Assembly: GCA_016789955.1 (NCBI GenBank)
Contig: JAEUPB010000054.1
Location: forward strand, 1 to 64,000
Origin: Rubrivivax sp.
Lineage (GTDB): Bacteria > Pseudomonadota > Gammaproteobacteria > Burkholderiales > Burkholderiaceae_C
Length of the DNA: 64,000 nt
Direction: 5' to 3'
Below, piece by piece: positions 1 to 8,597 of the stretch; within the stretch, counting starts at the first letter, position 1, and each line of letters begins with the position of its first letter. The notes below the pieces were generated by a model. That model worked only from the letters and a program-made list of their open reading frames with translations, was not told where the DNA came from and made no database searches. Position numbers and translations under genes: made by a program.

Positions 1-727
1 TGGTGCTGGTGCCGTTGGTGACGAAGAAGCAGTGGTCGGCGTTGAAGATGCGCGCGGCGTTCTTCTCGCTGGCGGCCACCGGGCCGGTGTGGTCGAGGAT
101 CTGCCCGAGCTCCTCCACCGCGTTGCACACGTCGGCGCGCAACATGTTCTCGCCAAAGAACTGGTGGAACATCTGCCCGACAGGGCTCTTCAGGAACGCC
201 ACGCCGCCGCTGTGGCCAGGGCAGTGCCACGAGTACGAGCCGTCCTGCGCGTAGTCCACCAGCGCCTTGAAGAACGGCGGCGCGAGGCCGTCGAGGTAGC
301 TCTTGGCCTCGCGGATGATGTGGCGCGCCACGAACTCCGGCGTGTCCTCGAACATGTGGATGAAGCCGTGCAGCTCGCGCAGGATGTCGTTCGGGATGTG
401 CTGGCTGGTGCGCGTCTCGCCGTACAGGTAGATCGGGATGTCCGCGTTCTTGAAGCGGATCTCCTCGATGAACTTGCGCAGGTTCAGCACGGCCGGATCG
501 AGCTCGGGGCCGGGCGTGAACTCCTCGTCGTCGATCGACAGGATGAACGCGCTGGCGCGGCTCTGCTGCTGCGCGAACTGCGACAGGTCGCCATAGCTGG
601 TGACCCCCAGCACCTCGAAGCCTTCCTTCTCGATCGCCTCCGCCAGCGCCCGGATGCCCAGGCCCGAGGTGTTCTCGGAACGGAAGTCCTCGTCGATGAT
701 GACGATCGGGAAGTTGAAGCGCAGCAT
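1..727 (-). CDS. Orn/Lys/Arg decarboxylase, N-terminal part (runs off the window)
   Basis: Partial gene entering from the left edge; 242 codons are visible from the ATG at 725-727. The product begins MLRFNFPIVIIDEDF, the response-regulator-like wing domain of biodegradative PLP-dependent arginine/lysine/ornithine decarboxylases (about residues 1-125). It continues into the start of the PLP domain, with SWHCPGHSGG near residue 165 and FFVTNGTST at the edge. The family decarboxylates a basic amino acid to a polyamine or diamine in the cytoplasm, for acid resistance or polyamine supply. The catalytic lysine lies outside the window, so substrate cannot be assigned. It is convergent with nothing here and separated by about 100 bases from the next gene on the same strand. 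Confidence 0.9.
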   Translation of the reverse strand, partial: MLRFNFPIVIIDEDFRSENTSGLGIRALAEAIEKEGFEVLGVTSYGDLSQFAQQQSRASAFILSIDDEEFTPGPELDPAVLNLRKFIEEIRFKNADIPIYLYGETRTSQHIPNDILRELHGFIHMFEDTPEFVARHIIREAKSYLDGLAPPFFKALVDYAQDGSYSWHCPGHSGGVAFLKSPVGQMFHQFFGENMLRADVCNAVEELGQILDHTGPVAASEKNAARIFNADHCFFVTNGTST

Positions 728-831
728 GGGCGGAACGTCCTGGGTCGGGCCGGCGAAAGAGCGCGAAGTGTAGGACCGTGAGGCCCACCCGCCGCACGGC
801 ACCGGGCCCCTATGTCCGACCCCGACGGCCC

Positions 832-1953
832 CTACTGCGCCACGCCACTTGCCCAGGCCTTGCGGATCAGCGCGCCGCAGGCGGCCGACTCGTAGCCCTG
901 GCCGACGCCGTCGGCCCGCGCCAGCACGCCGTAGTGGCTGCGCGCGGCGTCGATCCACGGGTAGAAGCCGAACGCGCCCGGGCTGCTGGTGCTGCCGTCG
1001 CCACCTGCGCCCGCCTCCACCCAGTGCCCCAGCGAGTACTGCCAGTCGACGAGGTTCGCGCCGGGCGAGGCCACCGCCGTGACGCAGGTGGCGGGGTTCG
1101 TGCATACGGGATAGGCCCCGAGCAGGCCCGAGATCTTCAGCTGGCCGCCGAGGACGCGGCGCAGGAACACCGAGTAGTCCTTCGCGGCCATGCGCGCCCC
1201 GCCGGCCAGTTGCGGCGATGTGTAGCTGATCGCGATATCGGTGCCGAGCACGCGACGCATCTCGTCGGCGAGGCCGGCGTTGTCGAGCGTGCCCAGCGCC
1301 ATGCCGGGTGCCGGCAGGCTGGCGTGCTTCTGCATGTGCGCGCCGTCGTAGAAGAACAGGCCGACGTTCGCCGGAGTCGGCACGCCGCTGGTGCCGCGCG
1401 CCGAACAGGCGGCCACGGTGTCGCCGCGGTCGCAACCGCTGGGCGCGAAGTTCGTGTAGCCGCTGCGGAAGTTCAGGAACAGCACGTCCTCGGCGGTGAT
1501 CGCGCCACCGCGGCGTTCGGCCACGTAGGCGCCGTACAGCCACTTCGAGGCCGAGGCGATGTTCATCACCGTGGTGGCGTCATAGATCGGGCCGCGGCTG
1601 GCAGAGTCCACCGAACCGCCTGCCAGCCGTTGCGTGCGGTCGCCGATCTCCCAGTAGAACGGCTGCACCGGAGCGCATGCGTTGCTGCGGCTCTGCGCCG
1701 TGGCCGCCGCGGCCTGCGCGCGGGTGGCCACGTCCAGCGGCGGCTGCAGGGCGAGCAGCGTCAGCCGGCCGTCGGCGTCGAGGCGGATCCGCGCGTCGCG
1801 GTAGGCCTGGCCATCGACCTGGACGGTGGGCACCGACAGCACCCGCGTCGCGGGGTCGTAGACCGCCTGTGCCGCGGCAGCGCCGCTGATCATCAGGCCC
1901 GCCGCGCAGCCCAGTGCCACCGCCGCCCGCTCCGTACGCCCCTGCATCGCCAT
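832..1953 (-). CDS. Exported serine hydrolase of the beta-lactamase / penicillin-binding fold
   Basis: 373 residues from the ATG at 1951-1953. The reading frame is open further upstream, but this start places a clean Sec signal peptide first (MAMQGRTERAAVALG, ending ISGAAAAQA). The mature protein has a short beta-rich N-terminal part and then NIASASKWLYGAYVAERRGG, a clear S-x-x-K active-site motif (SASK), with YSLGHW further on as a possible second catalytic element. The family hydrolyses amide or ester bonds by an acyl-serine mechanism in the periplasm. Substrate is unknown; the protein is too divergent to call an antibiotic-inactivating enzyme. It is divergent from the NfeD gene across a 127-base promoter region. 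Confidence 0.6.
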   Translation of the reverse strand: MAMQGRTERAAVALGCAAGLMISGAAAAQAVYDPATRVLSVPTVQVDGQAYRDARIRLDADGRLTLLALQPPLDVATRAQAAAATAQSRSNACAPVQPFYWEIGDRTQRLAGGSVDSASRGPIYDATTVMNIASASKWLYGAYVAERRGGAITAEDVLFLNFRSGYTNFAPSGCDRGDTVAACSARGTSGVPTPANVGLFFYDGAHMQKHASLPAPGMALGTLDNAGLADEMRRVLGTDIAISYTSPQLAGGARMAAKDYSVFLRRVLGGQLKISGLLGAYPVCTNPATCVTAVASPGANLVDWQYSLGHWVEAGAGGDGSTSSPGAFGFYPWIDAARSHYGVLARADGVGQGYESAACGALIRKAWASGVAQ

Positions 1954-2080
1954 CGCGCCGTCCTCCACTGCGCAACATGCTGCAGGCCCCATGTGAAGGC
2001 CGTGTTGCCGAGACGACGGGGACGGTATCCGGAGTTGGCGCATCGCTACACTGCCTCTCGATCGGTACGAGGGAACACGC

Positions 2081-2524
2081 ATGGATTTCAGCCCCGCGAC
2101 GGCATGGTGGATCGCCGCAGGCGTGCTGGTGGCACTGGAACTCGCCACGGGCACGTTCTACCTGCTGATGCTCGCGCTGGGCGCCGTGGCCGGCGCGCTG
2201 GCCGCGCATGCGGGCGGCGGGCTCACGGCGCAGATCGTCGCGGCGGCGGTGGTGGGCTGCGGCGCCGCGGCCGCGTGGCACGCGAAGCGCATGCGCGGCC
2301 CTGCCCCCGCTCCGGCCGAGGCCAACCGCGACGTCCAGCAGGACATCGGCCGCACGCTGCACATCGGCCACTGGCACGACGACGGCACGGCCCGCGTCCA
2401 CTACCGCGGCGCCGCGTGGTCGGCGCGCTGGGCCGGCGCCGGCGCGCCCGCGCCGGGCGAGCACGTCATCGTGGCTGTCGACGGCAACCTTCTGCAGGTG
2501 GAGAAGGCCCCGCCCAGGGGCTGA
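2081..2524 (+). CDS. NfeD family membrane protein
   Basis: 147 residues. N-terminal hydrophobic segments (about 9-30 and 35-68) are followed by a soluble OB-fold domain with the pattern G-x-V-x-Y-R-G-x-x-W and the closing LQVEK strand. This is the short NfeD layout; these proteins partner SPFH/stomatin proteins at the inner membrane and are thought to help organise membrane microdomains. Its usual neighbour, an SPFH gene, is present but 3.4 kb downstream at 5976, with a cyclase-ATPase gene between them. A GAGGGA ribosome-binding site sits just before the ATG. Confidence 0.85.
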   Translation: MDFSPATAWWIAAGVLVALELATGTFYLLMLALGAVAGALAAHAGGGLTAQIVAAAVVGCGAAAAWHAKRMRGPAPAPAEANRDVQQDIGRTLHIGHWHDDGTARVHYRGAAWSARWAGAGAPAPGEHVIVAVDGNLLQVEKAPPRG

Positions 2525-2564
2525 GCGGCAACGCATCTCCCACCGCCGAGCCGCCACGCCGCCG

Positions 2565-5500
2565 ATGCCCGACCGCGCGACGCTGCGGGCCGCCATCGAG
2601 GCCCTGGAGGCGCAACGTGGCGTGCTCGGCGACGCCGTGGTCGACACGGCCACGCAGCCGCTGCGCGAGCAGCTGGCCACGCTGCCGGAAGGCGGGCCCG
2701 CACCGCAGGCGCTGAAGCACGTGTCGGTGCTGTTCCTCGACGTGGTCGGGCCCCCCTTGCCCGAACCGGCGGCAGAACCCGAGGACGTGCACGTGGTGGT
2801 CGCCGAGGCGCTGGCTCGCTGCGGCGAGACCGTGCGTGCGCATGGCGGCAAGGTCATGCAGACCGCCGGCGACGGCCTGCTCGCCGCGTTCGGCGCCCCC
2901 TATGCGCGGGAGGACGATGCAGAACGGGCGGTGCGCTGCGGGCTCGCGCTGCTGGCGCCGGCCGTGCAACTGCGCGAAAGGGCACGGGGCCGGCTCGGAC
3001 ACCAGGGCTGGGGCCTGCGCGTCGGCATCCACACCGGCCCGGTGCTGCTGGGCGGCGGCGTCGATGACGACGGCACGATCCGCGGCGCCACGGTGAACCT
3101 GGCCGCCCGCATGGAGCAGAGCGCGCCGCCGGGCGCCTTGCGCATCAGCCACGACACCTGGCTGCAGGTGCGCGGCGTGTTCGACGTGGCGCCGCAGCCC
3201 CCGCTGCGGGTGAAAGGCTTCGACGAACCGCTGACGACCTACCTCGTGGAGCGTGCCAAGCCGCGTGCGTTCCGGGTCGGCACGCGGGGCATCGAGGGCA
3301 TCGCCACGCCGCTGGTGGGGCGCGATGCCGAGCTGGCGCAGCTCGTCGCGATGCTCGACGAGGTGTCGCACCAGCGGGCGCTGCGTGCCACCACGCTGCT
3401 CGGCGAACCTGGCCTGGGCAAGAGCCGCCTGCTGCAGGAGCTGCAGGCCGCGCTGGAGACCCACCCACAGCGCTGCTGGCTGCTGCTGGGCCGCGCGCAG
3501 CCCGGCTCGCTCGGCCAGCCCTACGGCCTGCTGCGCGACGTGCTGGCGTGGCGGCTGCAGATCGCCGACAGCGACAGCCGCGACACGGCCAAGGCCAAGA
3601 TCGAGAGCGGGTTGCTGCCGTGGCTGGGGGAGCAGGCCACCGCCAAGGCCCACCGCATCGGCCACCTGCTCGGCCTGGACCATGCCGACAGCCCGCACGT
3701 GCGCGGGCTCGAGCCGCGGCTGCTGCGCACGCTCGGCTTCGCCGCGCTCACCGACTACCTGAGCGGCCTATCAGCCGATGGCGCCGTGGCCGCGCTGCTC
3801 CTCGAAGACCTGCACTGGGCCGACGAGGGCTCGCTGGACTTCCTGGCGCACCTGGTCACCGTGCCGGACCTGCCGCTGCTGCTCGTGGCCACGGCCCGAC
3901 CGGAGCTGCTGGAGCGCCGGCCCGCATGGCCTGCGGAGGCCGCTGCGGGGCCACTGCATGCCACGATCCGGCTGCAGGCGCTCGACGCGGTGCTCGGCGA
4001 CCAGCTCGCCCGCGCTTTGCTGCGCCACGTGGCGGACGGGGCTCCGGCGTTGCGCGAACTGCTCGTGGCGCAGGCCGAGGGCAACCCCTTCTACATGGAA
4101 GAGCTGCTGCGCATGTTCATCGACGACGGCGTGCTGCGCGCCGGCGGCGATTCCTGGCAGCTGCAGCACGAGCAGCTGCAACGGGCCCGGGTACCCGCCA
4201 CGCTCGTGGGGGTGCTGCAGGCGCGGCTGGACGCACTGCCCGCGGCCGACCGGCTCGCGCTGCAGAAGGCCAGCATCGTCGGCCACGTGTTCTGGGACCA
4301 GGCCCTGGCAGCGATCGACCCGCAGGCCCCGAGCGCCGTGCCTGCGCTGCAGCGCCGCGAACTGGTCCACCCGCGCGACAGCAGCGCGTTCGAGGGCACG
4401 GCCGAAGCGGCGTTCCACCACCACCTGCTGCACCAGGTGACCTACGACACCGTGCTGCGGCCGGTGCGCCGCGCGGGCCACGCCGCGGCCGCGCAGTGGC
4501 TCGCCGAGCGCGTCGCCGATCGACCCGCCGAGTACCTGGCGATCACCGGCGAGCACTACGAGCGCGCCGGCGACCTGGAGCGCGCCTTCGACTACTACGC
4601 GCGGGCGGCACACGACGCCGCCGCCCGCTTCGCCAACCCGATCGCGCTCGAGTTCGCCGCGCGTGCGCTGGCCCTGCCGGGCATCGGCGATCCGCGCCGC
4701 CGCGAGCGGCTGCATTTCGTCCGGCAGTCGATCGCCGACCTGCTCGGTGACCGCGAACTGCAGGTCCGCGAGATGACGATCCGCAACGAGATCGCCGAGG
4801 CGATCGACGACGATCCGCTTCGCGCCGACGTGCTGCTCGCACGATCGTTCCTGGCTTCCCGCCTCTCCGACGAGACCGGTGCCCGCGCACTGGCCGAGCA
4901 GGCGGCGCAGATCTCGGAACGGTCCGGTTACGCGGAGGGCCAGGGGGCGGCGCTGGCACAGTTGGCGTGGAGCCGGTACAGCGCCGGTGACGTGGCCGGC
5001 GCCCTCGCATGCCTGGGCGCCGCCGAGCAATCGCTGCGGGTCGCGCTGCAGCTGGACGCCACGTCGACCCGGCAGCAGTACGAGGTCCAGTTCCTGACGC
5101 TGCGCTCGATCTTCTTGATCTCGGCCGGCGACCTGCAGGGCGCCCGAGCCGCCGCGCTGCAGGGTGTGGCGCTGGCCCGCGAACGCGGCCTGCGCCGCCC
5201 GCTGGTGTCGATCGCCGAGTCGCTGGGCAGCCTGGCGTTCGACGCAGGACAGTATCGCGAGGGCCTGGCCCACTACCGCAGCAGCGTCACCGGTGCGCTG
5301 GAGATCGGCTGGACGATCTACGTCGCGATGGGCCACTACAACATGGCGCGCTGCCACCACGCGCTGGGCGAAGCGGCGGCGGCGGCCGACGACATGGTCA
5401 TCGCCGAACGCGAGGCCGAACGCTGCGGATACGGCGATGCCGTGGCGCGCTGCACGCTGCTGAAAGGCCGCATGCACGCCGCCGCCGGCAACCCCGCTGC

Positions 5501-5894
5501 CGCGCTGGCCTACCTCGATCGTGCCGCCAGCCTCTTCGCCGCCCAGGAGACCCCGGCCTTCGTCTGCCAGGCCGATGGCGAGGCGGCGCTGGTGCATCTG
5601 TCGCAAGGCGACCTGCCTGCCGCGTGCGAGCGCGTCGAGCGCATCGCCGCGGCGCTCGCCTCGGGCGTGTCGCTCGCGCCCACCGAGGAACCGCTGCGCC
5701 CGCGGTGGGCCTGTCACCAGGTCTGGGCCGCGTTGGGCGACGAGCGTGCCGCTGCCGCGCTGGAGTCCCTGCACGCCGATCTGCAGGCCCGCATCGCCCT
5801 CGTCGACGACGAGGAGATGCGCAGCTGCATGCTGCAGCAGGTCGCGCTGCACGCCGAGATCGTGCGGGCGTGGGAAGCCCTCACGCGCCCCTGA
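2565..5894 (+). CDS. Class III adenylate/guanylate cyclase - AAA ATPase - TPR regulatory protein
   Basis: 1109 residues from the ATG at 2565, the first start downstream of nfeD with sensible protein content. Domain order: a class III nucleotide cyclase (about 50-230) with metal-binding D59 (VLFLDVVG) and D103 (TAGDGLL) and the transition-state N178-x3-R182 (NLAARM); an STAND/AAA-type ATPase (about 255-600) with Walker A GEPGLGKS at 280-287 and Walker B ALLLEDLHWAD; then a long alpha-helical TPR-like tail to the end. The layout is that of large signalling ATPases whose cyclase domain answers a ligand sensed by the TPR part. The cyclase residues look intact, so cAMP or cGMP synthesis is possible. 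It lies between the NfeD and SPFH genes on the same strand. Confidence 0.88.
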   Translation: MPDRATLRAAIEALEAQRGVLGDAVVDTATQPLREQLATLPEGGPAPQALKHVSVLFLDVVGPPLPEPAAEPEDVHVVVAEALARCGETVRAHGGKVMQTAGDGLLAAFGAPYAREDDAERAVRCGLALLAPAVQLRERARGRLGHQGWGLRVGIHTGPVLLGGGVDDDGTIRGATVNLAARMEQSAPPGALRISHDTWLQVRGVFDVAPQPPLRVKGFDEPLTTYLVERAKPRAFRVGTRGIEGIATPLVGRDAELAQLVAMLDEVSHQRALRATTLLGEPGLGKSRLLQELQAALETHPQRCWLLLGRAQPGSLGQPYGLLRDVLAWRLQIADSDSRDTAKAKIESGLLPWLGEQATAKAHRIGHLLGLDHADSPHVRGLEPRLLRTLGFAALTDYLSGLSADGAVAALLLEDLHWADEGSLDFLAHLVTVPDLPLLLVATARPELLERRPAWPAEAAAGPLHATIRLQALDAVLGDQLARALLRHVADGAPALRELLVAQAEGNPFYMEELLRMFIDDGVLRAGGDSWQLQHEQLQRARVPATLVGVLQARLDALPAADRLALQKASIVGHVFWDQALAAIDPQAPSAVPALQRRELVHPRDSSAFEGTAEAAFHHHLLHQVTYDTVLRPVRRAGHAAAAQWLAERVADRPAEYLAITGEHYERAGDLERAFDYYARAAHDAAARFANPIALEFAARALALPGIGDPRRRERLHFVRQSIADLLGDRELQVREMTIRNEIAEAIDDDPLRADVLLARSFLASRLSDETGARALAEQAAQISERSGYAEGQGAALAQLAWSRYSAGDVAGALACLGAAEQSLRVALQLDATSTRQQYEVQFLTLRSIFLISAGDLQGARAAALQGVALARERGLRRPLVSIAESLGSLAFDAGQYREGLAHYRSSVTGALEIGWTIYVAMGHYNMARCHHALGEAAAAADDMVIAEREAERCGYGDAVARCTLLKGRMHAAAGNPAAALAYLDRAASLFAAQETPAFVCQADGEAALVHLSQGDLPAACERVERIAAALASGVSLAPTEEPLRPRWACHQVWAALGDERAAAALESLHADLQARIALVDDEEMRSCMLQQVALHAEIVRAWEALTRP

Positions 5895-5975
5895 CGCCAG
5901 CGACCTGCCCCTACACTGGCCCGGCGCCCGATCGCAGCCCCAGGCAGTCGGCGGAATCCACTCGAAGGAACACCC

Positions 5976-6932
5976 ATGGGCCTCGAACTCGCCATCGTCA
6001 TCCTCGTCGTCGCGGTGATCTTCATCGTGAGGATGCTGAAGATCGTGCCGCAGCAGCACGCCTGGGTGGTCGAGCGCCTCGGCAAGTACGACCGCACGCT
6101 GGCCCCCGGCCTGCAGTTCCTGGTGCCCTTCGTCGACCGCGTGGCCTACCGGCACTCGCTGAAGGAAGTGCCGCTGGACGTGCCCAGCCAGGTCTGCATC
6201 ACCAAGGACAACACGCAGCTGCAGGTCGACGGCATCCTCTACTACCAGGTGACCGACCCGATGCGCGCGAGCTACGGCTCCTCGAACTACATCGTGGCCA
6301 TCACGCAGCTCGCGCAGACCACTCTGCGCAGCGTGATCGGCAAGATGGAGCTGGACAAGACCTTCGAGGAGCGCGACGCGATCAACGCCACCGTGGTGGC
6401 CGCGCTCGACGAGGCGGCGCTGAACTGGGGCGTGAAGGTGCTGCGCTACGAGATCAAGGACCTCACGCCGCCGGCGGAGATCCTGCGCTCGATGCAGGCA
6501 CAGATCACCGCCGAGCGCGAGAAGCGCGCGCTGATCGCGGCCTCCGAGGGCAAGCGGCAGGAGCAGATCAACCTCGCAGAGGGGCAGCGTGCCGCCTTCA
6601 TCGCCAAGAGCGAGGGCGAACGCCAATCCGAGATCAACCTGGCCCAGGGCGAGGCGGCGGCGATCCTCGCGGTGGCCGAGGCCACTGCCGAGGCCTTGCG
6701 CAAGGTGGCCGCGGCGATCCAGTCGCCCGGCGGCGAGGCGGCCGTGCAGCTGAAGGTGGCCGAGAAGGCCGTCGACGCCTACGCGAACCTGGCCCGCGTC
6801 AACAACACGATGATCGTGCCGGGCAACATGACGGAGGTCGCCACGATGATCGCCAGCGCGATGGCACTGATGCGCGGCCCCGGCGCCGCGGGCGGCGCGG
6901 CGAAGGCGCCGACAACGGCCGCGCACCCATGA
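5976..6932 (+). CDS. SPFH/stomatin-like membrane scaffold protein (QmcA/paraslipin type)
   Basis: 318 residues. One N-terminal membrane anchor (GLELAIVILVVAVIFIV) is followed by the SPFH domain (about 25-190: PQQHAWVVERLGKYDRTL, TKDNTQLQVDGILYYQVTD) and a coiled-coil, alanine/glutamate-rich flotillin-like region (ITAEREKRALIAASEGKRQ to about residue 245). The C-terminus has the paraslipin-type VNNTMIVPGNM segment. Such proteins oligomerise at the inner membrane and form scaffolds with NfeD proteins. A GAAGGA ribosome-binding site precedes the ATG. The stop codon overlaps the start of the next gene (ATGA), so the two are translationally coupled. Confidence 0.92.
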   Translation: MGLELAIVILVVAVIFIVRMLKIVPQQHAWVVERLGKYDRTLAPGLQFLVPFVDRVAYRHSLKEVPLDVPSQVCITKDNTQLQVDGILYYQVTDPMRASYGSSNYIVAITQLAQTTLRSVIGKMELDKTFEERDAINATVVAALDEAALNWGVKVLRYEIKDLTPPAEILRSMQAQITAEREKRALIAASEGKRQEQINLAEGQRAAFIAKSEGERQSEINLAQGEAAAILAVAEATAEALRKVAAAIQSPGGEAAVQLKVAEKAVDAYANLARVNNTMIVPGNMTEVATMIASAMALMRGPGAAGGAAKAPTTAAHP

Positions 6933-7333
6933 CGCTCCCGGTGCTCAATGTGCTCGGCACCGAGCTGGTGCCGTGCTCGTACGATCCGCTCACGGGCTGG
7001 TTGCGCGACGGCTGCTGCCACACCGACGAGCACGACCGCGGCAGCCACGTGATCTGTGCGCGCATGACCGTGGAATTCCTGAACTTCCAGATGGAACGCG
7101 GCAACGATCTCATCACGCCGCGCCCGCAGCTGCGCTTCCGCGGGCTGCGGCCTGGCGACCGCTGGTGCGTCTGCGCGCTGCGCTGGCGCGAGGCCTACGA
7201 GGCCGGCTGCGCCCCGCCCGTGGTGCTCGAGAGCACGCACCAGGCGGCTCTGGACTACGTGCTCGTCGAGTGGCTGAGGAAGTCCGCGCTGGCCCCGGCT
7301 GCCGGCCCCGAGCGCCCCACGCCCGCCGGATAG
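6929..7333 (+). CDS. DUF2237 family protein
   Basis: 134 residues from the ATG at 6929, which overlaps the SPFH stop by four bases. The sequence matches the DUF2237 pattern closely: NVLGTELVPCSYDPLTGWLRDGCC near the start, then FLNFQMERGNDLITPRPQ-like text, GLRPGDRWCVCALRW and APPVVLESTH. These are small cytoplasmic proteins of unknown function with several conserved cysteines. Coupling to an SPFH gene is the only functional hint here. Confidence 0.85.
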   Translation: MTLPVLNVLGTELVPCSYDPLTGWLRDGCCHTDEHDRGSHVICARMTVEFLNFQMERGNDLITPRPQLRFRGLRPGDRWCVCALRWREAYEAGCAPPVVLESTHQAALDYVLVEWLRKSALAPAAGPERPTPAG

Positions 7334-7353
7334 AATCACGGGCTTCGTCCCGC

Positions 7354-7444
7354 GGAGGGATGGATGAGTGGTTTAAGTCGCACGCCTGGAAAGCGTGTGT
7401 GGGTTAACAGCCCACCGCGGGTTCGAATCCCGCTCCCTCCGCCA
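7354..7444 (+). tRNA. tRNA-Ser (anticodon GGA)
   Basis: A full cloverleaf can be drawn. The acceptor stem GGAGGGA (7354-7360) pairs with TCCCTCC (7434-7440). The anticodon stem CACGC/GCGTG (7381-7385 and 7393-7397) holds the loop CTGGAAA with anticodon GGA at 7388-7390. A long class II variable arm (TGTGGGTTAACAGCCCAC) and the T-loop GGTTCGAATCC follow. The discriminator is G7441 and CCA is encoded at 7442-7444. The long variable arm and anticodon agree on serine (UCC/UCU codons). Confidence 0.97.
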
Positions 7445-7568
7445 AGCGGCGCCCCCGCCATCGGATGGGGCCCGTAGCTTCAACGCTGCCCCGCGGCCAG
7501 CGCCGGGCCTCGAACGCGGTTGGCGGCCCGCGGGCACGCGACGCCGCGCCCGCGGCCGGGCGCACCAG

Positions 7569-8531
7569 TCACGAAGGCTTCAGCCCCGAGGCCTTGATCA
7601 GCCGTTCCCACTTCATGCGTTCCGAGGTCAGGAAGACCTTCAGCGCCTCGGTGCTGCGCGGCTGCGCCTCGATGCCCATCTGCAGCAGCCGCTCCTGCAC
7701 GTCCGCTCGGGCCAGGATGCGCGCGAAGGCGGCGGTCAGCGCCTGTGCCGCCTCCGGGGGCATGCCGCGAGGGCCGTACAGCACGGTCCAGCCGACCAGC
7801 TCGTAGTCGGCCACGCCCTGCTCGGCCACCGACTTCACGCCCGGCAGCAGCCGGCTCGACTGCGCCGAGGTCACTCCGAGTGCCTTGACCTGCCCGCCGG
7901 CGATGAAGCTGCGCAGCGAGGTGATGGTGTCGACCATGAAGTCGACCTGCCCGCCGATCACCGCGGTGACGGCCTGGGCGCTGCCCTTGTAGTCGATCGG
8001 GAACAGCGCGGTGTCGGCGCGCTGGCGCAGCAGCTCGAAGGCCATGCGGCAGGTGGTGGTCGACAGCGCCACGTTGAGCGCGTCGGGCCGGGCCTTGGCG
8101 AGCTTCACGAGGTCAGGCACGGTGCTGGCGGGGCTGCCGTTCGGCGCCACCCACACCAGCGGCAGGATGCCGAGCATGCCGATCGGCTCGAAGTCGTTCT
8201 GCGCGTCGTAGCCCGGGTTCGTGTACAGGTGGGCATTGGCCGCGTGGGTCGCGTTGGTGCCGACCATCAGCGTGTAGCCGTCCGGCGCCGAGCGGGCCGC
8301 GGCCTGCGTGCCGATGTTGCCGCCGGCGCCGGGCCGGTTGTCGACGAACATCGACTGCTTCAGCTCGCGGCCCATCTCCTCGGCCAGGTAGCGCGCGGCG
8401 ATGTCGGTGCCCTGCCCCGCTGCATACGGCACGATCAGGCGGATCGGCCGGGACGGGTAGGTGTCGGCACGGCAGAGCCCGGCCAGCAGCGCCAGGCAGG
8501 CGGCCAGTGCGAGGGGGACGAAGCGCGTCAT
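7569..8531 (-). CDS. Bug/TctC-family periplasmic carboxylate-binding receptor
   Basis: 320 residues with a Sec signal peptide (MTRFVPLALAACLALLAGLCRA). The mature start has the family signature YPSRPIRLIVPYAAGQGTD, followed by VDNRPGAGGNIGTQAAARSAPDGYTL. Bug proteins bind small carboxylates or aromatic acids in the periplasm and are greatly expanded in Burkholderiales; many lack a cognate transporter nearby, as here. It is divergent from the CaiB-type CoA-transferase gene. The 66 bases between them carry one copy of the window's recurrent palindrome (8559-8573), so the receptor is probably co-regulated with the degradation block. Confidence 0.9.
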   Translation of the reverse strand: MTRFVPLALAACLALLAGLCRADTYPSRPIRLIVPYAAGQGTDIAARYLAEEMGRELKQSMFVDNRPGAGGNIGTQAAARSAPDGYTLMVGTNATHAANAHLYTNPGYDAQNDFEPIGMLGILPLVWVAPNGSPASTVPDLVKLAKARPDALNVALSTTTCRMAFELLRQRADTALFPIDYKGSAQAVTAVIGGQVDFMVDTITSLRSFIAGGQVKALGVTSAQSSRLLPGVKSVAEQGVADYELVGWTVLYGPRGMPPEAAQALTAAFARILARADVQERLLQMGIEAQPRSTEALKVFLTSERMKWERLIKASGLKPS

Positions 8532-8558
8532 GGGCTCTCCGGTCGATGGGGGTCGATT

Positions 8559-8573
8559 GGTATGCTAGTGCAC
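8559..8573. promoter_or_regulatory. Recurrent palindromic operator, site A
   Basis: GGTATGCTAGTGCAC, the reverse complement of GTGCACTAGCATACC. It matches the consensus GTRCR-NTAN-YGTAC found at eight loci in this window. It lies between the divergent Bug receptor (start 8531) and CaiB CoA-transferase (start 8598). The central CTAG and both GT-C half-site contacts are kept. It overlaps an upstream in-frame ATG at 8562, which supports the later start for the CoA-transferase. Confidence 0.6.
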
Positions 8574-8597
8574 CATCTGGCGTTCGACGAGGCCCCC

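Noticed and set aside
832..1953. Beta-lactamase resistance gene
   Set aside because: Only the SASK motif is clear; the rest is too divergent to claim antibiotic hydrolysis.
3771..6926. 1051-residue open frame on the minus strand
   Set aside because: Antisense to the cyclase and SPFH genes; low-complexity Arg/His/Gly composition with no motif, an artefact of high GC.
7395..8597. N-terminal extension of the CaiB gene through the tRNA
   Set aside because: The open frame runs through tRNA-Ser and antisense through the Bug gene; the family signature begins after 8598.
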